Made by a program: the position numbers and the translations under genes. The notes under the pieces are model-generated. The model saw only the letters and a list, made by a program, of their open reading frames with translations, had not been told where the DNA came from and made no database searches. 64,000 nucleotides of DNA, taken from an uncultured Streptococcus sp. (lineage in GTDB: Bacteria > Bacillota > Bacilli > Lactobacillales > Streptococcaceae). This document shows positions 33,730 through 43,693 of this stretch, piece by piece. How positions within the stretch are numbered: the stretch's first letter is position 1; each line of letters opens with the position of its first letter. Where the stretch lies: the NCBI GenBank assembly GCA_945864085.1, contig CAMBAD010000001.1, positions 25,472-89,471 on the forward strand, read 5' to 3'.

Positions 33730-33902
33730 ATTGCACTTTTTTCTTTCTATTTATATCTATTGTATCAATTTTACAGCGATTAACATAGTATTTATACTTA
33801 AAATCCCTAATTTTCTTCTATTCTCTGCAGATGGCACAAAAGAGGACTGCCAGATTAAAGGCATTCTTGAACTCTCATCCACGTCATTCAAGCGATACCT
33901 GA

Positions 33903-34008
33903 TATAGTCTTTTAGTTTACTTTTAGTACTAGGCAACGAGCTGCAGGCAGTACTGGAGTACGGCAAAGCGAGTTAACGAAGTAATAAAAGAAAAACTAAA
34001 CGACTATA
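33903..34008 (-). repeat. MITE-like dispersed repeat, family A, copy 2 (106 bp)
   Basis: Inverted copy of 2414..2519; tatagtcttttag.../...ctaaacgactata terminal inverted repeats. Confidence 0.85.
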
Positions 34009-34024
34009 TAGGGTCCAATAAGAG

Positions 34025-34056
34025 AGCCTAGACGTTATGCCCAGGCTCGAATCCTT
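34025..34056 (-). terminator. Terminator after ilvC
   Basis: Reverse strand gagcctgggcataacgtctaggctc hairpin. Confidence 0.6.
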
Positions 34057-34087
34057 CTTCTGTCTGTAAAACTGCAAGGTGGAAAAT

Positions 34088-35137
<1,050 letters not shown>

Positions 35138-35151
35138 CTATCAATGAGAGA

Positions 35152-35628
35152 CTAATCTCTGCTGAAACCAGTTGCCCCTGTCCGTGCGATATTTTTAATC
35201 CCGTAGGGTTGAATCACGCGTAGAAGGGCATCAATTTTGTCTCCATCACCAGTCATTTGAATCGTGATGGAGTGCGGCGCAACATCAACGACGCTGGCAC
35301 GGAAGGGTTGGATAATGGCTAAAATTTCCGCTCGCTTGGTTGGCGGGGCCACTATTTTAACCAGAAGCACCTCACGCTCAAGGTGGGGAATGTCTGTAAT
35401 ATCGCGAACGCGAACCACATCAATCAAGCGGTTGAGTTGCTTGATGATTTGCTCAACTTCATCCATCGTTGTCACATCGACAATGACGGTTACCCGTGAA
35501 ATTCCTTCCAATTCAGTCGGGCCTACGGAGATAGACTCGATATTGATTTGGCGACGGGACATGACACCTGTAAAGCGGTTGAGGACGCCTGAAGAATTTC
35601 GTAATTTTGCTGTTAACATTCTACGCAT
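35152..35628 (-). CDS. ilvN: Acetolactate synthase small subunit
   Basis: ACT domain NSSGVLNRFTGVMSRRQINIESISVGPTE. Confidence 0.96.
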   Translation of the reverse strand: MRRMLTAKLRNSSGVLNRFTGVMSRRQINIESISVGPTELEGISRVTVIVDVTTMDEVEQIIKQLNRLIDVVRVRDITDIPHLEREVLLVKIVAPPTKRAEILAIIQPFRASVVDVAPHSITIQMTGDGDKIDALLRVIQPYGIKNIARTGATGFSRD

Positions 35629-37324
35629 TGAACTTCACCCCCAACATTTCTGCATTGCTCTTGCCAGCTGGCACCATTGGTTGAACGTGTTCTGCTTTTG
35701 AAATATGAACCTCAATCAGCATCGGTTTGTCCTCCAAGATGACCTTCATATCCTCTGCTAGGGTTGCTGGATTGTCAAAGCTATAATGGGCAATTCCATA
35801 GGCTTCTGCTAGAAGCTGGAAGTTTGGCTCCGCATCAAAGACTGACTGACTGCGGCGTTTTTCATAAAAGGATTCCTGCCATTGGCGTACCATTCCTAGG
35901 GAATGATTGTTAATCAAGACAACCTTGATTGGTACTCCGTAACCATTCAGAATAGCCAATTCTTGGTTGGTCATCTGGAAACCGCCATCGCCAACAAAGA
36001 CAATGACTTCCTTATCTGGATTCGCCAATTTCGCCCCAATCGCTGCTGGAATACCAAAGCCCATGGTTCCCATACCGCCAGAGGTGACAAGCTGACGAGC
36101 ATGTTTGTAGGGGTAAAATTGAGCTGTCCACATCTGGTGCTGACCAACATCTGTCACAACGATGGCATCTCCATCTGTCAGTTTTCCAATCAATTCTATG
36201 GCTGCCTGAGGTTTGATAAAGTTTGGATCCTCTTCATACCAGAAGGGTGCACGGCGTTTATTTTCCAAAACCTGTGCTGTCCAATCCGCATAATGGGTGT
36301 CAACCTTGTCCAACTTCAGCAGGGCTTCCAAGCTGGCCTTGGCATCACCGACAACAGGAATAGCTGTCTTAACCACCTTTCCAATTTCTGCCGGATCAAT
36401 GTCAACATGGGCAACAGTGGCATGCGGTGCATAGGTTGTTGGATTTCCTGTCAACCGATCGTCGAAACGGGCACCGATATTGATGATATAATCAGCCTGA
36501 TCCATAGCCATGTTGGCTGCGTAAGAACCGTGCATACCGCCCATACCCAGCGCTAATTCATGCTCAATAGGCATGGCTCCCAACCCCAGAAGGGTCGATA
36601 CAACAGGAAGGCGATACCGTTCTGCAAAGGCAATCAATTCTTGATTGGCATCTGCATAGTTTACTCCTCCTCCTGCTAAAAGGACAGGTTGTTTGGCCTG
36701 AGACAGCTGTTGGAGGATTTTCTTTACCTGAAGTCCATTTGGTTCAACTGTCGGCTGATAACTCGGCAGATGAACGGATGGGTCATAGTAGAAGTCAACT
36801 TGCTGCTCCTGAATATCCTTAGGAACATCGATAACTACGGGACCTGGTCGACCTGTTGTCGCAATATGGATTGCTTCCGTAATCACCCGAGGAATGTCGG
36901 CAGTGTCTCGAATCTGATAATTATATTTAGTAATCGGCATGGTCATGCCCAGAACATCCGCCTCTTGAAAGGCGTCCTTACCGATACCGCGTGTCGCCAC
37001 CTGACCTGTAAAGACTAGGAGTGGCACACTATCTCCCATCGCATCCGCAATCCCTGTGATGGCATTGGTGGCCCCAGGACCTGATGTAACCAAGGCGACA
37101 CCAATCTTACCAGACGATTTTGCATATCCTTCTGCTTCATGGACAGCCCCTTGCTCATGACGAGCCAAAATATGATGAATCCCTTCAAATTGGTAAATAG
37201 CATCATATAACGGCAATACTGCCCCACCAGGATAGCCAAAAATAGTATCGATACCTAATTGATACAAGGTATCTAAAATGAGAAATGAACCTGAACGCGG
37301 TTGTTCTAGTGAAATTTCTTGCAC
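35621..37324 (-). CDS. ilvB: Acetolactate synthase large subunit
   Basis: FGYPGGAVLPLYDAIYQ, HEQGAVHEAEGYAKSSGKIGVALVTSGPGATNAITGIADA, ThDP motif GDGGFQMTNQELAILNGYGVPIKVVLINN. Confidence 0.97.
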   Translation of the reverse strand: MQEISLEQPRSGSFLILDTLYQLGIDTIFGYPGGAVLPLYDAIYQFEGIHHILARHEQGAVHEAEGYAKSSGKIGVALVTSGPGATNAITGIADAMGDSVPLLVFTGQVATRGIGKDAFQEADVLGMTMPITKYNYQIRDTADIPRVITEAIHIATTGRPGPVVIDVPKDIQEQQVDFYYDPSVHLPSYQPTVEPNGLQVKKILQQLSQAKQPVLLAGGGVNYADANQELIAFAERYRLPVVSTLLGLGAMPIEHELALGMGGMHGSYAANMAMDQADYIINIGARFDDRLTGNPTTYAPHATVAHVDIDPAEIGKVVKTAIPVVGDAKASLEALLKLDKVDTHYADWTAQVLENKRRAPFWYEEDPNFIKPQAAIELIGKLTDGDAIVVTDVGQHQMWTAQFYPYKHARQLVTSGGMGTMGFGIPAAIGAKLANPDKEVIVFVGDGGFQMTNQELAILNGYGVPIKVVLINNHSLGMVRQWQESFYEKRRSQSVFDAEPNFQLLAEAYGIAHYSFDNPATLAEDMKVILEDKPMLIEVHISKAEHVQPMVPAGKSNAEMLGVKFNA

Positions 37325-37494
37325 GAACCTTCCCCCTCTCGTTTCTATCTTTTTACTATTGATTATAACATGATAGACTACTGTCTTTCAACTTGATTTC
37401 TTCTAAGCCTCTCTATTTCCAAACATTACCCTGGATAGCCAGCAGAAAATCCGTTAAAAGCCTTTAAACCGACTAGCTCGCTAGTGTATCTTCT

Positions 37495-37522
37495 ATCATA
37501 CCACATCACAAAATAAAGTCAA
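37495..37522 (-). promoter_or_regulatory. Predicted ilvB promoter
   Basis: Reverse strand TTGACT-16 nt-TATGAT. Confidence 0.65.
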
Positions 37523-37524
37523 TA

Positions 37525-37539
37525 AATTTTCTGAAAATT
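37525..37539. promoter_or_regulatory. CodY box upstream of ilvB promoter
   Basis: aattttctgaaaatt, exact match to AATTTTCWGAAAATT, 2 bp from the predicted -35. Confidence 0.8.
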
Positions 37540-37685
37540 CCTACTTTTCTCCTATTTCCTGCCTTTCCCCCGAACATTCCTTAACTCAAACTTAAGCAAA
37601 AATGAGGAAACTCCTTGTTTTAGCTTGGTTTTAGGAAACTTGCTTATAGTGTGTTTATCAAGAAAATTGAATGCGAGGTAATCCT

Positions 37686-38738
37686 ATGTACTATGTTGTC
37701 ATACCAGCCTATCAACCAGATGAAAAACTAATCCAACTCTTGATTGTGATGAAAAACCGATTGAATTGTCAGATTATTGTCGTTGATGATGGGAGTACGG
37801 GGCCATCCAAGGACATTATCCAAGACGCAAAAGCCTATGCAACAGTCCTCCACCATGAACAAAACAAGGGGAAGGGCCAGGCTCTCCGAACAGCCTTTCG
37901 TTATATAGAAGAACTGAACAACAGTGCCGTTGTCGTGACCACTGATGCCGATGGGCAACATGCCGTTATTGACATTGACCGGGTTGCACGCGCAGCCATG
38001 AATTTGCCCAACCAGCTTATTCTCGGTGTCCGCCAATTTACTACGGACATTCCCTTCCGTAGCCGCTTTGGCAACAAGCTGACTCGTCTTCTTTTCAAAG
38101 TGCAAACAGGAGTGGCTGTCAGCGATACACAGACAGGTCTCCGCGGCTTCCAGACTGACATGATTCCGTTTATGCTGAGTATCGAGGGTGATCGTTACGA
38201 ATATGAGATGAACATGCTGACCATGGCCAGCAAGCGCTACAAGATTGCGGAGGTACCCATCCAGACCATCTATATCGATGACAATGCAAGTTCCCACTTT
38301 CGCCCCATCCAAGATGGCCTGATGATTTACAAAAACCTCTTCAAATTTGCCCTGGCATCCTTCGGAGGCTTTCTGGTAGATTACGGTGTTTATGCCATCA
38401 TGTTGGCCATACTCTCACCCGTCCCTACTGCTGTCCGCTTGATTCTGGCCAATACCATCGCACGGATTTCCAGTGCTATCTGTAACTTCTCCCTCAATAA
38501 AAAGTTGGTCTTCCGAAACCAGGATAGCCTTCAAACTACAGGGGCTGCTTACTTCACCTTGGCCTTGGCACTCTTTGGCTGTGATACAGCCCTACTCTAT
38601 ATTTTCCATCAACTACTCGGCATGAACCTGTATCTGGTTAAAATTGTCGTTGGTATCCTACTTTTCTTCGCTTCATGGATTGTTCAGAAGAAAGTCATCT
38701 TTAAAGAAAGGAGCTCATTTTCCCATGAAATGGCTTAA
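37686..38738 (+). CDS. Family 2 glycosyltransferase fused to GtrA-like membrane domain
   Basis: MYYVVIPAYQPDEKLIQLL, IIVVDDGSTG, TTDADGQHA; C-terminal SFGGFLVDYGVYAIM...SFSLNKK-type GtrA domain. Confidence 0.92.
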   Translation: MYYVVIPAYQPDEKLIQLLIVMKNRLNCQIIVVDDGSTGPSKDIIQDAKAYATVLHHEQNKGKGQALRTAFRYIEELNNSAVVVTTDADGQHAVIDIDRVARAAMNLPNQLILGVRQFTTDIPFRSRFGNKLTRLLFKVQTGVAVSDTQTGLRGFQTDMIPFMLSIEGDRYEYEMNMLTMASKRYKIAEVPIQTIYIDDNASSHFRPIQDGLMIYKNLFKFALASFGGFLVDYGVYAIMLAILSPVPTAVRLILANTIARISSAICNFSLNKKLVFRNQDSLQTTGAAYFTLALALFGCDTALLYIFHQLLGMNLYLVKIVVGILLFFASWIVQKKVIFKERSSFSHEMA

Positions 38739-39660
38739 AAAACCCTTTGCTTACGCTTCCCTATTCGGCATGCTTCTAACAAGCGGCTTCACTTATTCCC
38801 TCCTCAAAACCTTCGTCATCTCCGAGGCTATCACAACGGTTGAATCCGCTACGGCGGCGACTACGACGACCAGCTCAAGCACGGAATCCAGCAGTACCGT
38901 TGCCACTACCGCGACCAATGTGACGACCACAGATACATCCTATTCAGATGACAATATCCAGATTACCCTGGAAACCATTACAACCAATAACACCACGGTC
39001 TATATTGCCGATGTGCAGGTCAGCTCAGCAGAATACCTGAAAACAGCTCTGGCCCAAAATACCTACGGTACCAATGTCACCGCTAAAACATCTGAAACCG
39101 CAGCGGCCAACAATGCCATCCTGGCGGTCAACGGAGACTACTACGGGGCAAACTCAACAGGTTATGTCATTAAAAACGGAGTTCTCTACCGCGATACTGT
39201 CCGTGACAATGCTTCCTACGGCGACTTGGCCATCTATGCAGATGGATCCTTTGAAGTCATTTATGAAAATGAAATAAGTGCCCAGGAATTGATTGACAAT
39301 GGCGTTGTCAACCTGCTTGCCTTCGGTCCGACCTTGGTGGAAAATGGCGAAATCGTTGTTGATACCAGCACAGAAGTGGGCCGTGCCATGTCTTCAAATC
39401 CACGAACAGCCATCGGTATTATTGACGAAAACCACTACATCATCGTTGTATCAGACGGACGGACAGATGAAAGTGAAGGTTTGACCCTCTATCAACTGGC
39501 CGAGGTCATGAAACAATACGGAGCAACAACAGCCTACAACCTTGATGGCGGTGGTTCTTCAACCCTCTACTTCAACGGTCAAGTCATCAACAATCCTACT
39601 ACAAACGGAAACACTATCTCAGAAAGGGCGGTGAGCGATATTGTCTACATCGGTTACTAA
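38725..39660 (+). CDS. Secreted phosphodiester glycosidase (NAGPA) domain protein
   Basis: N-terminal TM, Ser/Thr-rich linker, then NGDYYGANSTGYVIKNG...PRTAIGIIDENHYIIVVSDGR...AYNLDGGGSSTLYFNG. Confidence 0.9.
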   Translation: MKWLKKPFAYASLFGMLLTSGFTYSLLKTFVISEAITTVESATAATTTTSSSTESSSTVATTATNVTTTDTSYSDDNIQITLETITTNNTTVYIADVQVSSAEYLKTALAQNTYGTNVTAKTSETAAANNAILAVNGDYYGANSTGYVIKNGVLYRDTVRDNASYGDLAIYADGSFEVIYENEISAQELIDNGVVNLLAFGPTLVENGEIVVDTSTEVGRAMSSNPRTAIGIIDENHYIIVVSDGRTDESEGLTLYQLAEVMKQYGATTAYNLDGGGSSTLYFNGQVINNPTTNGNTISERAVSDIVYIGY

Positions 39661-40069
39661 TTCAACTACACGGCTTCCAAGAACCTTTATCAGTTACTTG
39701 GCCATCACAGCTTTTCTCTTCATCTTCAGTCGTATCTATGAAAGCTTTAGCTACGGTGAGGTCTCTGCCTTTATGCACTACATGTTTTCTGTGCCTTTGA
39801 TTGGAGGAATTTTGTTATTGGGATTCCTACAATTCAAACCAAACCTTTCTCGCCTGACCTATAATTTGTGGAATTCAGGGATAGCTATCGTAACTGCTGG
39901 CTTTCTGCTCCGCGGCATTATCAACCTGTCGGGACGTTCTACCACGCTGGACCAACCATACTGGTACCTAGGGGCATTCTTCCTCGCTCTTGCCCTCATC
40001 AGCCTGCCACTGACAGAGATGAAAAGCGCAAGAGTGACGAGACGAGAGGCAGTTGCAAGACAAGGTTAG
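39641..40069 (+). CDS. Small polytopic membrane protein
   Basis: 142 aa hydrophobic ORF overlapping the preceding CDS; start codon uncertain. Confidence 0.6.
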   Translation: MSTSVTNSTTRLPRTFISYLAITAFLFIFSRIYESFSYGEVSAFMHYMFSVPLIGGILLLGFLQFKPNLSRLTYNLWNSGIAIVTAGFLLRGIINLSGRSTTLDQPYWYLGAFFLALALISLPLTEMKSARVTRREAVARQG

Positions 40070-40193
40070 GTTAGCTGTTTCCTCTATCCTTCTAAAACAG
40101 CTGAAAATCAACATGCACCTAGAAAACAGAGGCGGTAATAGCACTAAGGTTCATCTCAGTGAGCGGAACAAGAAATGATTTTCACAAAGTATT

Positions 40194-40312
40194 AGAACCC
40201 GTATTCACCGTTCGTTTTCCAAAATACAATCAGCATTCCCTCAAAAAACTGCCTTGATTAGCGAAAAACCACCTCTTATTATAAAAATACTTTACTTGTG
40301 AATATAGGTTCT
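40194..40312 (-). repeat. MITE-like dispersed repeat, family B, copy 1 (~119 bp)
   Basis: TIRs agaacccgtattcac/gtgaatataggttct; shares tttttcgctaatcaaggcagttttttgagggaat (inverted) with 58379..58540. Confidence 0.8.
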
Positions 40313-40328
40313 TACATCATAGATTCGA

Positions 40329-40359
40329 GGCTGGACTCCTGTCCAGCCTGATTTTTTTG
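40329..40359 (+). terminator. Rho-independent terminator
   Basis: aggctggactcctgtccagcctgattttttt. Confidence 0.9.
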
Positions 40360-40454
40360 ACTGAAAATTCAGAAACTTCACATTATTTAATTCCAAGTCA
40401 ACAAATTCGAAGCAACTATGGTATAATAAAAAAAATAAACTAGGAGAGTTTCCC

Positions 40455-42170
40455 ATGACTGATAAACATACATTAAAAGACCTCCGTCACCGTAGCGCAG
40501 TCTATGATTCAATGGTCAAATCCCCCAACCGCGCCATGTTGCGCGCAACAGGTATGACTGACGACAGCTTTGAAAAGCCGATTGTCGGGGTTATCTCAAC
40601 TTGGGCAGAAAATACCCCTTGTAATATCCATCTCCACGATTTTGGTAAACTAGCCAAAGAAGGCGTCACGGACGCTGGTGGCTGGCCAGTCCAATACGGA
40701 ACCATTACTGTGGCCGACGGTATTGCCATGGGAACCCCCGGCATGCGCTTCTCGCTGACATCGCGCGACATCATCGCAGACTCTATCGAAGCGGCTATGG
40801 GTGGCCACAATGTGGATGCCTTTGTGGCTATCGGAGGCTGTGACAAGAACATGCCAGGTTCCATGATTGCCATTGCCAACATGGACATTCCTGCTATCTT
40901 TGCCTACGGCGGTACGATTGCTCCGGGAAATCTTGACGGGAAAGACATCGACCTAGTTTCGGTCTTTGAAGGCATCGGTAAGTGGAACAACGGTGACATG
41001 ACCGAAGAAGATGTCCGTCGCCTTGAGTGCAATGCCTGCCCTGGACCTGGTGGCTGCGGCGGTATGTATACTGCCAATACCATGGCTTCTGCCATCGAAG
41101 CCCTAGGCATGAGTCTGCCAGGCTCCTCCTCTCACCCAGCTGAGTCTGCTGAAAAGAAAGCCGATATTGAAGAAGCAGGTCGTGCAGTTGTCCGCATGTT
41201 GGAGCTCGGTTTGAAACCATCTGACATCATGACCCGCAAGGCTTTTGAAAATGCCATTACCGTTGTCATGGCCCTGGGCGGCTCAACCAACGCCACCCTG
41301 CATTTACTTGCCATGGCTCATGCTGCCAATGTTGAATTGACCCTTGATGACTTTAATACCTTCCAAGAAAAAGTGCCGCACTTGGCTGACTTAAAGCCAT
41401 CTGGACGCTATGTCTTCCAAGATCTCTACAATGTCGGCGGCGTGCAGGCAGTTATGAAATACCTCTACCAAAACGGCTATCTCCACGGCGACTGCATGAC
41501 CTGTACCGGCAAAACCGTCGCAGAAAACCTAGCGGATGCCCCTGACCTCACTCCGGGACAAGATGTCATCATGCCACTAGAAAATCCTAAGCGAGCAGAT
41601 GGACCTTTGATTGTCCTCCACGGTAATTTGGCACCAGAAGGAGCTGTTGCCAAGGTTTCCGGCGTGAAAGTCCGCCGTCATGTTGGCCCTGCCAAGGTCT
41701 ACGACTCGGAAGAAGCTGCCGTAGAAGCCGTTCTGGCAGATGAAGTCGTGGACGGCGACGTTGTTGTTGTCCGCTACGTTGGACCAAAAGGCGGGCCTGG
41801 TATGCCAGAAATGCTTTCCCTTTCTTCCATCCTAGTTGGTAAGGGGCAGGGCGAGTCTGTCGCTCTCTTGACCGACGGCCGCTTCTCAGGCGGTACCTAC
41901 GGTTTGGTAGTCGGCCACATCGCCCCTGAAGCTCAGGACGGCGGCCCAATCGCTTACTTGCGCAACGGCGATACTGTGATTGTTGATCAGGATACCAAAG
42001 AATTGACCATGCAAGTATCTGATGAGGAAATTGAGCGCCGCAAGGCAGAAACGGTCATTCCACCACTCTACTCTCGTGGTGTCCTTGGCAAATACGCTCA
42101 CACCGTATCCTCCGCCTCAAAAGGAGCTGTCACAGACTTCTGGCGTCCAGAACGTACTGGTAAAAAATAA
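40455..42170 (+). CDS. ilvD: Dihydroxy-acid dehydratase
   Basis: [52 protein letters not shown]. Confidence 0.97.
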   Translation: MTDKHTLKDLRHRSAVYDSMVKSPNRAMLRATGMTDDSFEKPIVGVISTWAENTPCNIHLHDFGKLAKEGVTDAGGWPVQYGTITVADGIAMGTPGMRFSLTSRDIIADSIEAAMGGHNVDAFVAIGGCDKNMPGSMIAIANMDIPAIFAYGGTIAPGNLDGKDIDLVSVFEGIGKWNNGDMTEEDVRRLECNACPGPGGCGGMYTANTMASAIEALGMSLPGSSSHPAESAEKKADIEEAGRAVVRMLELGLKPSDIMTRKAFENAITVVMALGGSTNATLHLLAMAHAANVELTLDDFNTFQEKVPHLADLKPSGRYVFQDLYNVGGVQAVMKYLYQNGYLHGDCMTCTGKTVAENLADAPDLTPGQDVIMPLENPKRADGPLIVLHGNLAPEGAVAKVSGVKVRRHVGPAKVYDSEEAAVEAVLADEVVDGDVVVVRYVGPKGGPGMPEMLSLSSILVGKGQGESVALLTDGRFSGGTYGLVVGHIAPEAQDGGPIAYLRNGDTVIVDQDTKELTMQVSDEEIERRKAETVIPPLYSRGVLGKYAHTVSSASKGAVTDFWRPERTGKK

Positions 42171-42225
42171 GCTTATCTCACTAACCCTGTCTTTGCGGCA
42201 GGGTTTTCCCATAGGAGAAAATCAA

Positions 42226-42612
42226 ATGAAATTACATGTCGAACTCTCCCGCTTTCGGGTCAAAGAAGGCAAATCATCCGTCGTTGACCAGTGGATGAAT
42301 TTCCTAAACGAGCATATGGAAGATACTCTTTTGACCCTCCAAGGGGAGAAGATGTATGTCGAAACCATCTTTCGCGAAGTCCTCGATGGGCAAGAATACC
42401 TCTACTGGTACTCCGTCCAAGCTGAGGGCGGTATCGAGGTCGAAAACTCTGAATCCTACATTGACAAGAAACACTTGGAATACTGGGAAGAATGTATCGA
42501 TCCTAGCTTTGGCATGGTCGACTTGAACCCTCAAGTCGTCATGATTCCAAAACCAATTTATGAAGCCATGGAAGAATTGGACAGACAATACGATGAAACC
42601 TACAAAAAATGA
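42226..42612 (+). CDS. DUF6176-like small conserved protein
   Basis: MKLHVELSRFRVKEGKSSVVDQWMNFLNEHMEDTLLTLQGEKMYVETIFRE; RBS ggagaaa. Confidence 0.7.
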   Translation: MKLHVELSRFRVKEGKSSVVDQWMNFLNEHMEDTLLTLQGEKMYVETIFREVLDGQEYLYWYSVQAEGGIEVENSESYIDKKHLEYWEECIDPSFGMVDLNPQVVMIPKPIYEAMEELDRQYDETYKK

Positions 42613-42638
42613 GTTGCATTTCACAACTCATTTTTTAT
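42608..42638. terminator. Terminator between convergent genes
   Basis: aaatgagttgcatttcacaactcatttttt. Confidence 0.85.
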
Positions 42639-42976
42639 TTTGGACTAATTCCCAGAGTGATGCGACCCAATCGGCTAATTCGGGTCATTTTCCAGGCGGG
42701 AGACCAGACAATCTCAACACCAACATCTCTAATCCCATCAATCTCTTTGAGGGCTGTGATGAGTTCCTCAGGCATGGTATCTGCACAAGAACAACCTGCG
42801 TCTGTAAAAGTCATGACAATTTTACAAAAACCCGATTCATCTAGGTTGATTTCATACACTAGGCCCAGATTGTAAATATCTAGTTCAATCTCGGGGTCGT
42901 AGACACTTTCTAATACTTCAATTAGCTTGTCAGATAGTTCTGCTGCTCTATGGTTGATTTTAATATCGTCTCTCAT
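42635..42976 (-). CDS. MIP18/DUF59 family Fe-S metabolism protein (SufT/PaaD-like)
   Basis: VLESVYDPEIELDIYNLGLVYEINLDESG...MTFTDAGCSCADTMPEEL. Confidence 0.92.
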   Translation of the reverse strand: MRDDIKINHRAAELSDKLIEVLESVYDPEIELDIYNLGLVYEINLDESGFCKIVMTFTDAGCSCADTMPEELITALKEIDGIRDVGVEIVWSPAWKMTRISRLGRITLGISPK

Positions 42977-43074
42977 CTTTCAATCCCTCCTTAGTTTCTA
43001 TATACGCTATAGGGATTATTGTACCACAATTTTTGACAATCTGGTTATCAACTACACTATTTATCAAATTGCTT

Positions 43075-43524
43075 TTAAATCGTACGAGCGCTTCCTGATT
43101 GCCCCTCACCTACAGGAAAGACATATTTATGTCCCTGAGTTAGGCTATGGTAGAAGCCTCGGCCTTCATAGATTTGAAAAACTTGCATGGCATCACTGGA
43201 TTCATCTTTGTAAATGTGTTGGTAGTAGGGATTATCCGCAAAGATGGTTTTTAGGTAGTCATTTTCCACTGGTCGTGCACGGCCTTCAATGCGAATGACC
43301 TGAATGAGATAGCTTTCTTCCGACAGGGCTGTCATCGCTAGGCGCTCATCTTCCATCAGCTGCTTATAAAAATGTGTTTCAGGACTGGTCATAAAGAAGA
43401 TTCCCTCTTCATTAGCTGCAGTAATGTGGGCATGTCTAGCATGAGGATTCCCGTCACTATCTACAGTCGCAAATACTCCTACCTTCATCTCTTCCAAGAT
43501 GTTCATAATCTCTTTAATTTCCAT
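43075..43524 (-). CDS. Pyridoxamine 5'-phosphate oxidase-fold protein
   Basis: MKVGVFATVDSDGNPHARHAHI...FFMTSPETHFYKQLMED. Confidence 0.88.
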   Translation of the reverse strand: MEIKEIMNILEEMKVGVFATVDSDGNPHARHAHITAANEEGIFFMTSPETHFYKQLMEDERLAMTALSEESYLIQVIRIEGRARPVENDYLKTIFADNPYYQHIYKDESSDAMQVFQIYEGRGFYHSLTQGHKYVFPVGEGQSGSARTI

Positions 43525-43652
43525 ACTTCACCTCTTGTAACCGTTTTCTTTAGTCTAGTATAACAGAAAAAATAGGAAAGGGGAAGAGAGTGGGCCGGAT
43601 TTCTGGGGGAGAAACAGCTTTTCACGAGCGCATCTGGTGACATTCGTGCGGT

Positions 43653-43691
43653 ATTTGAAAAAACTTGCCAAAAATGACAAGTTTTTCAAAT
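43653..43691 (-). terminator. Terminator after helicase gene
   Basis: atttgaaaaaacttgccaaaaatgacaagtttttcaaat. Confidence 0.8.
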
Positions 43692-43693
43692 CA

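Noticed and set aside
35903-36556. 217-aa plus-strand ORF
   Set aside because: Antisense to ilvB, which is unequivocal.
37325-37520. T-box or leader-peptide attenuator upstream of ilvB
   Set aside because: No T-box signature or run of branched-chain codons found; CodY site is the better explanation.
37728-38312. 194-aa minus-strand ORF
   Set aside because: Antisense to the GT2-GtrA gene.
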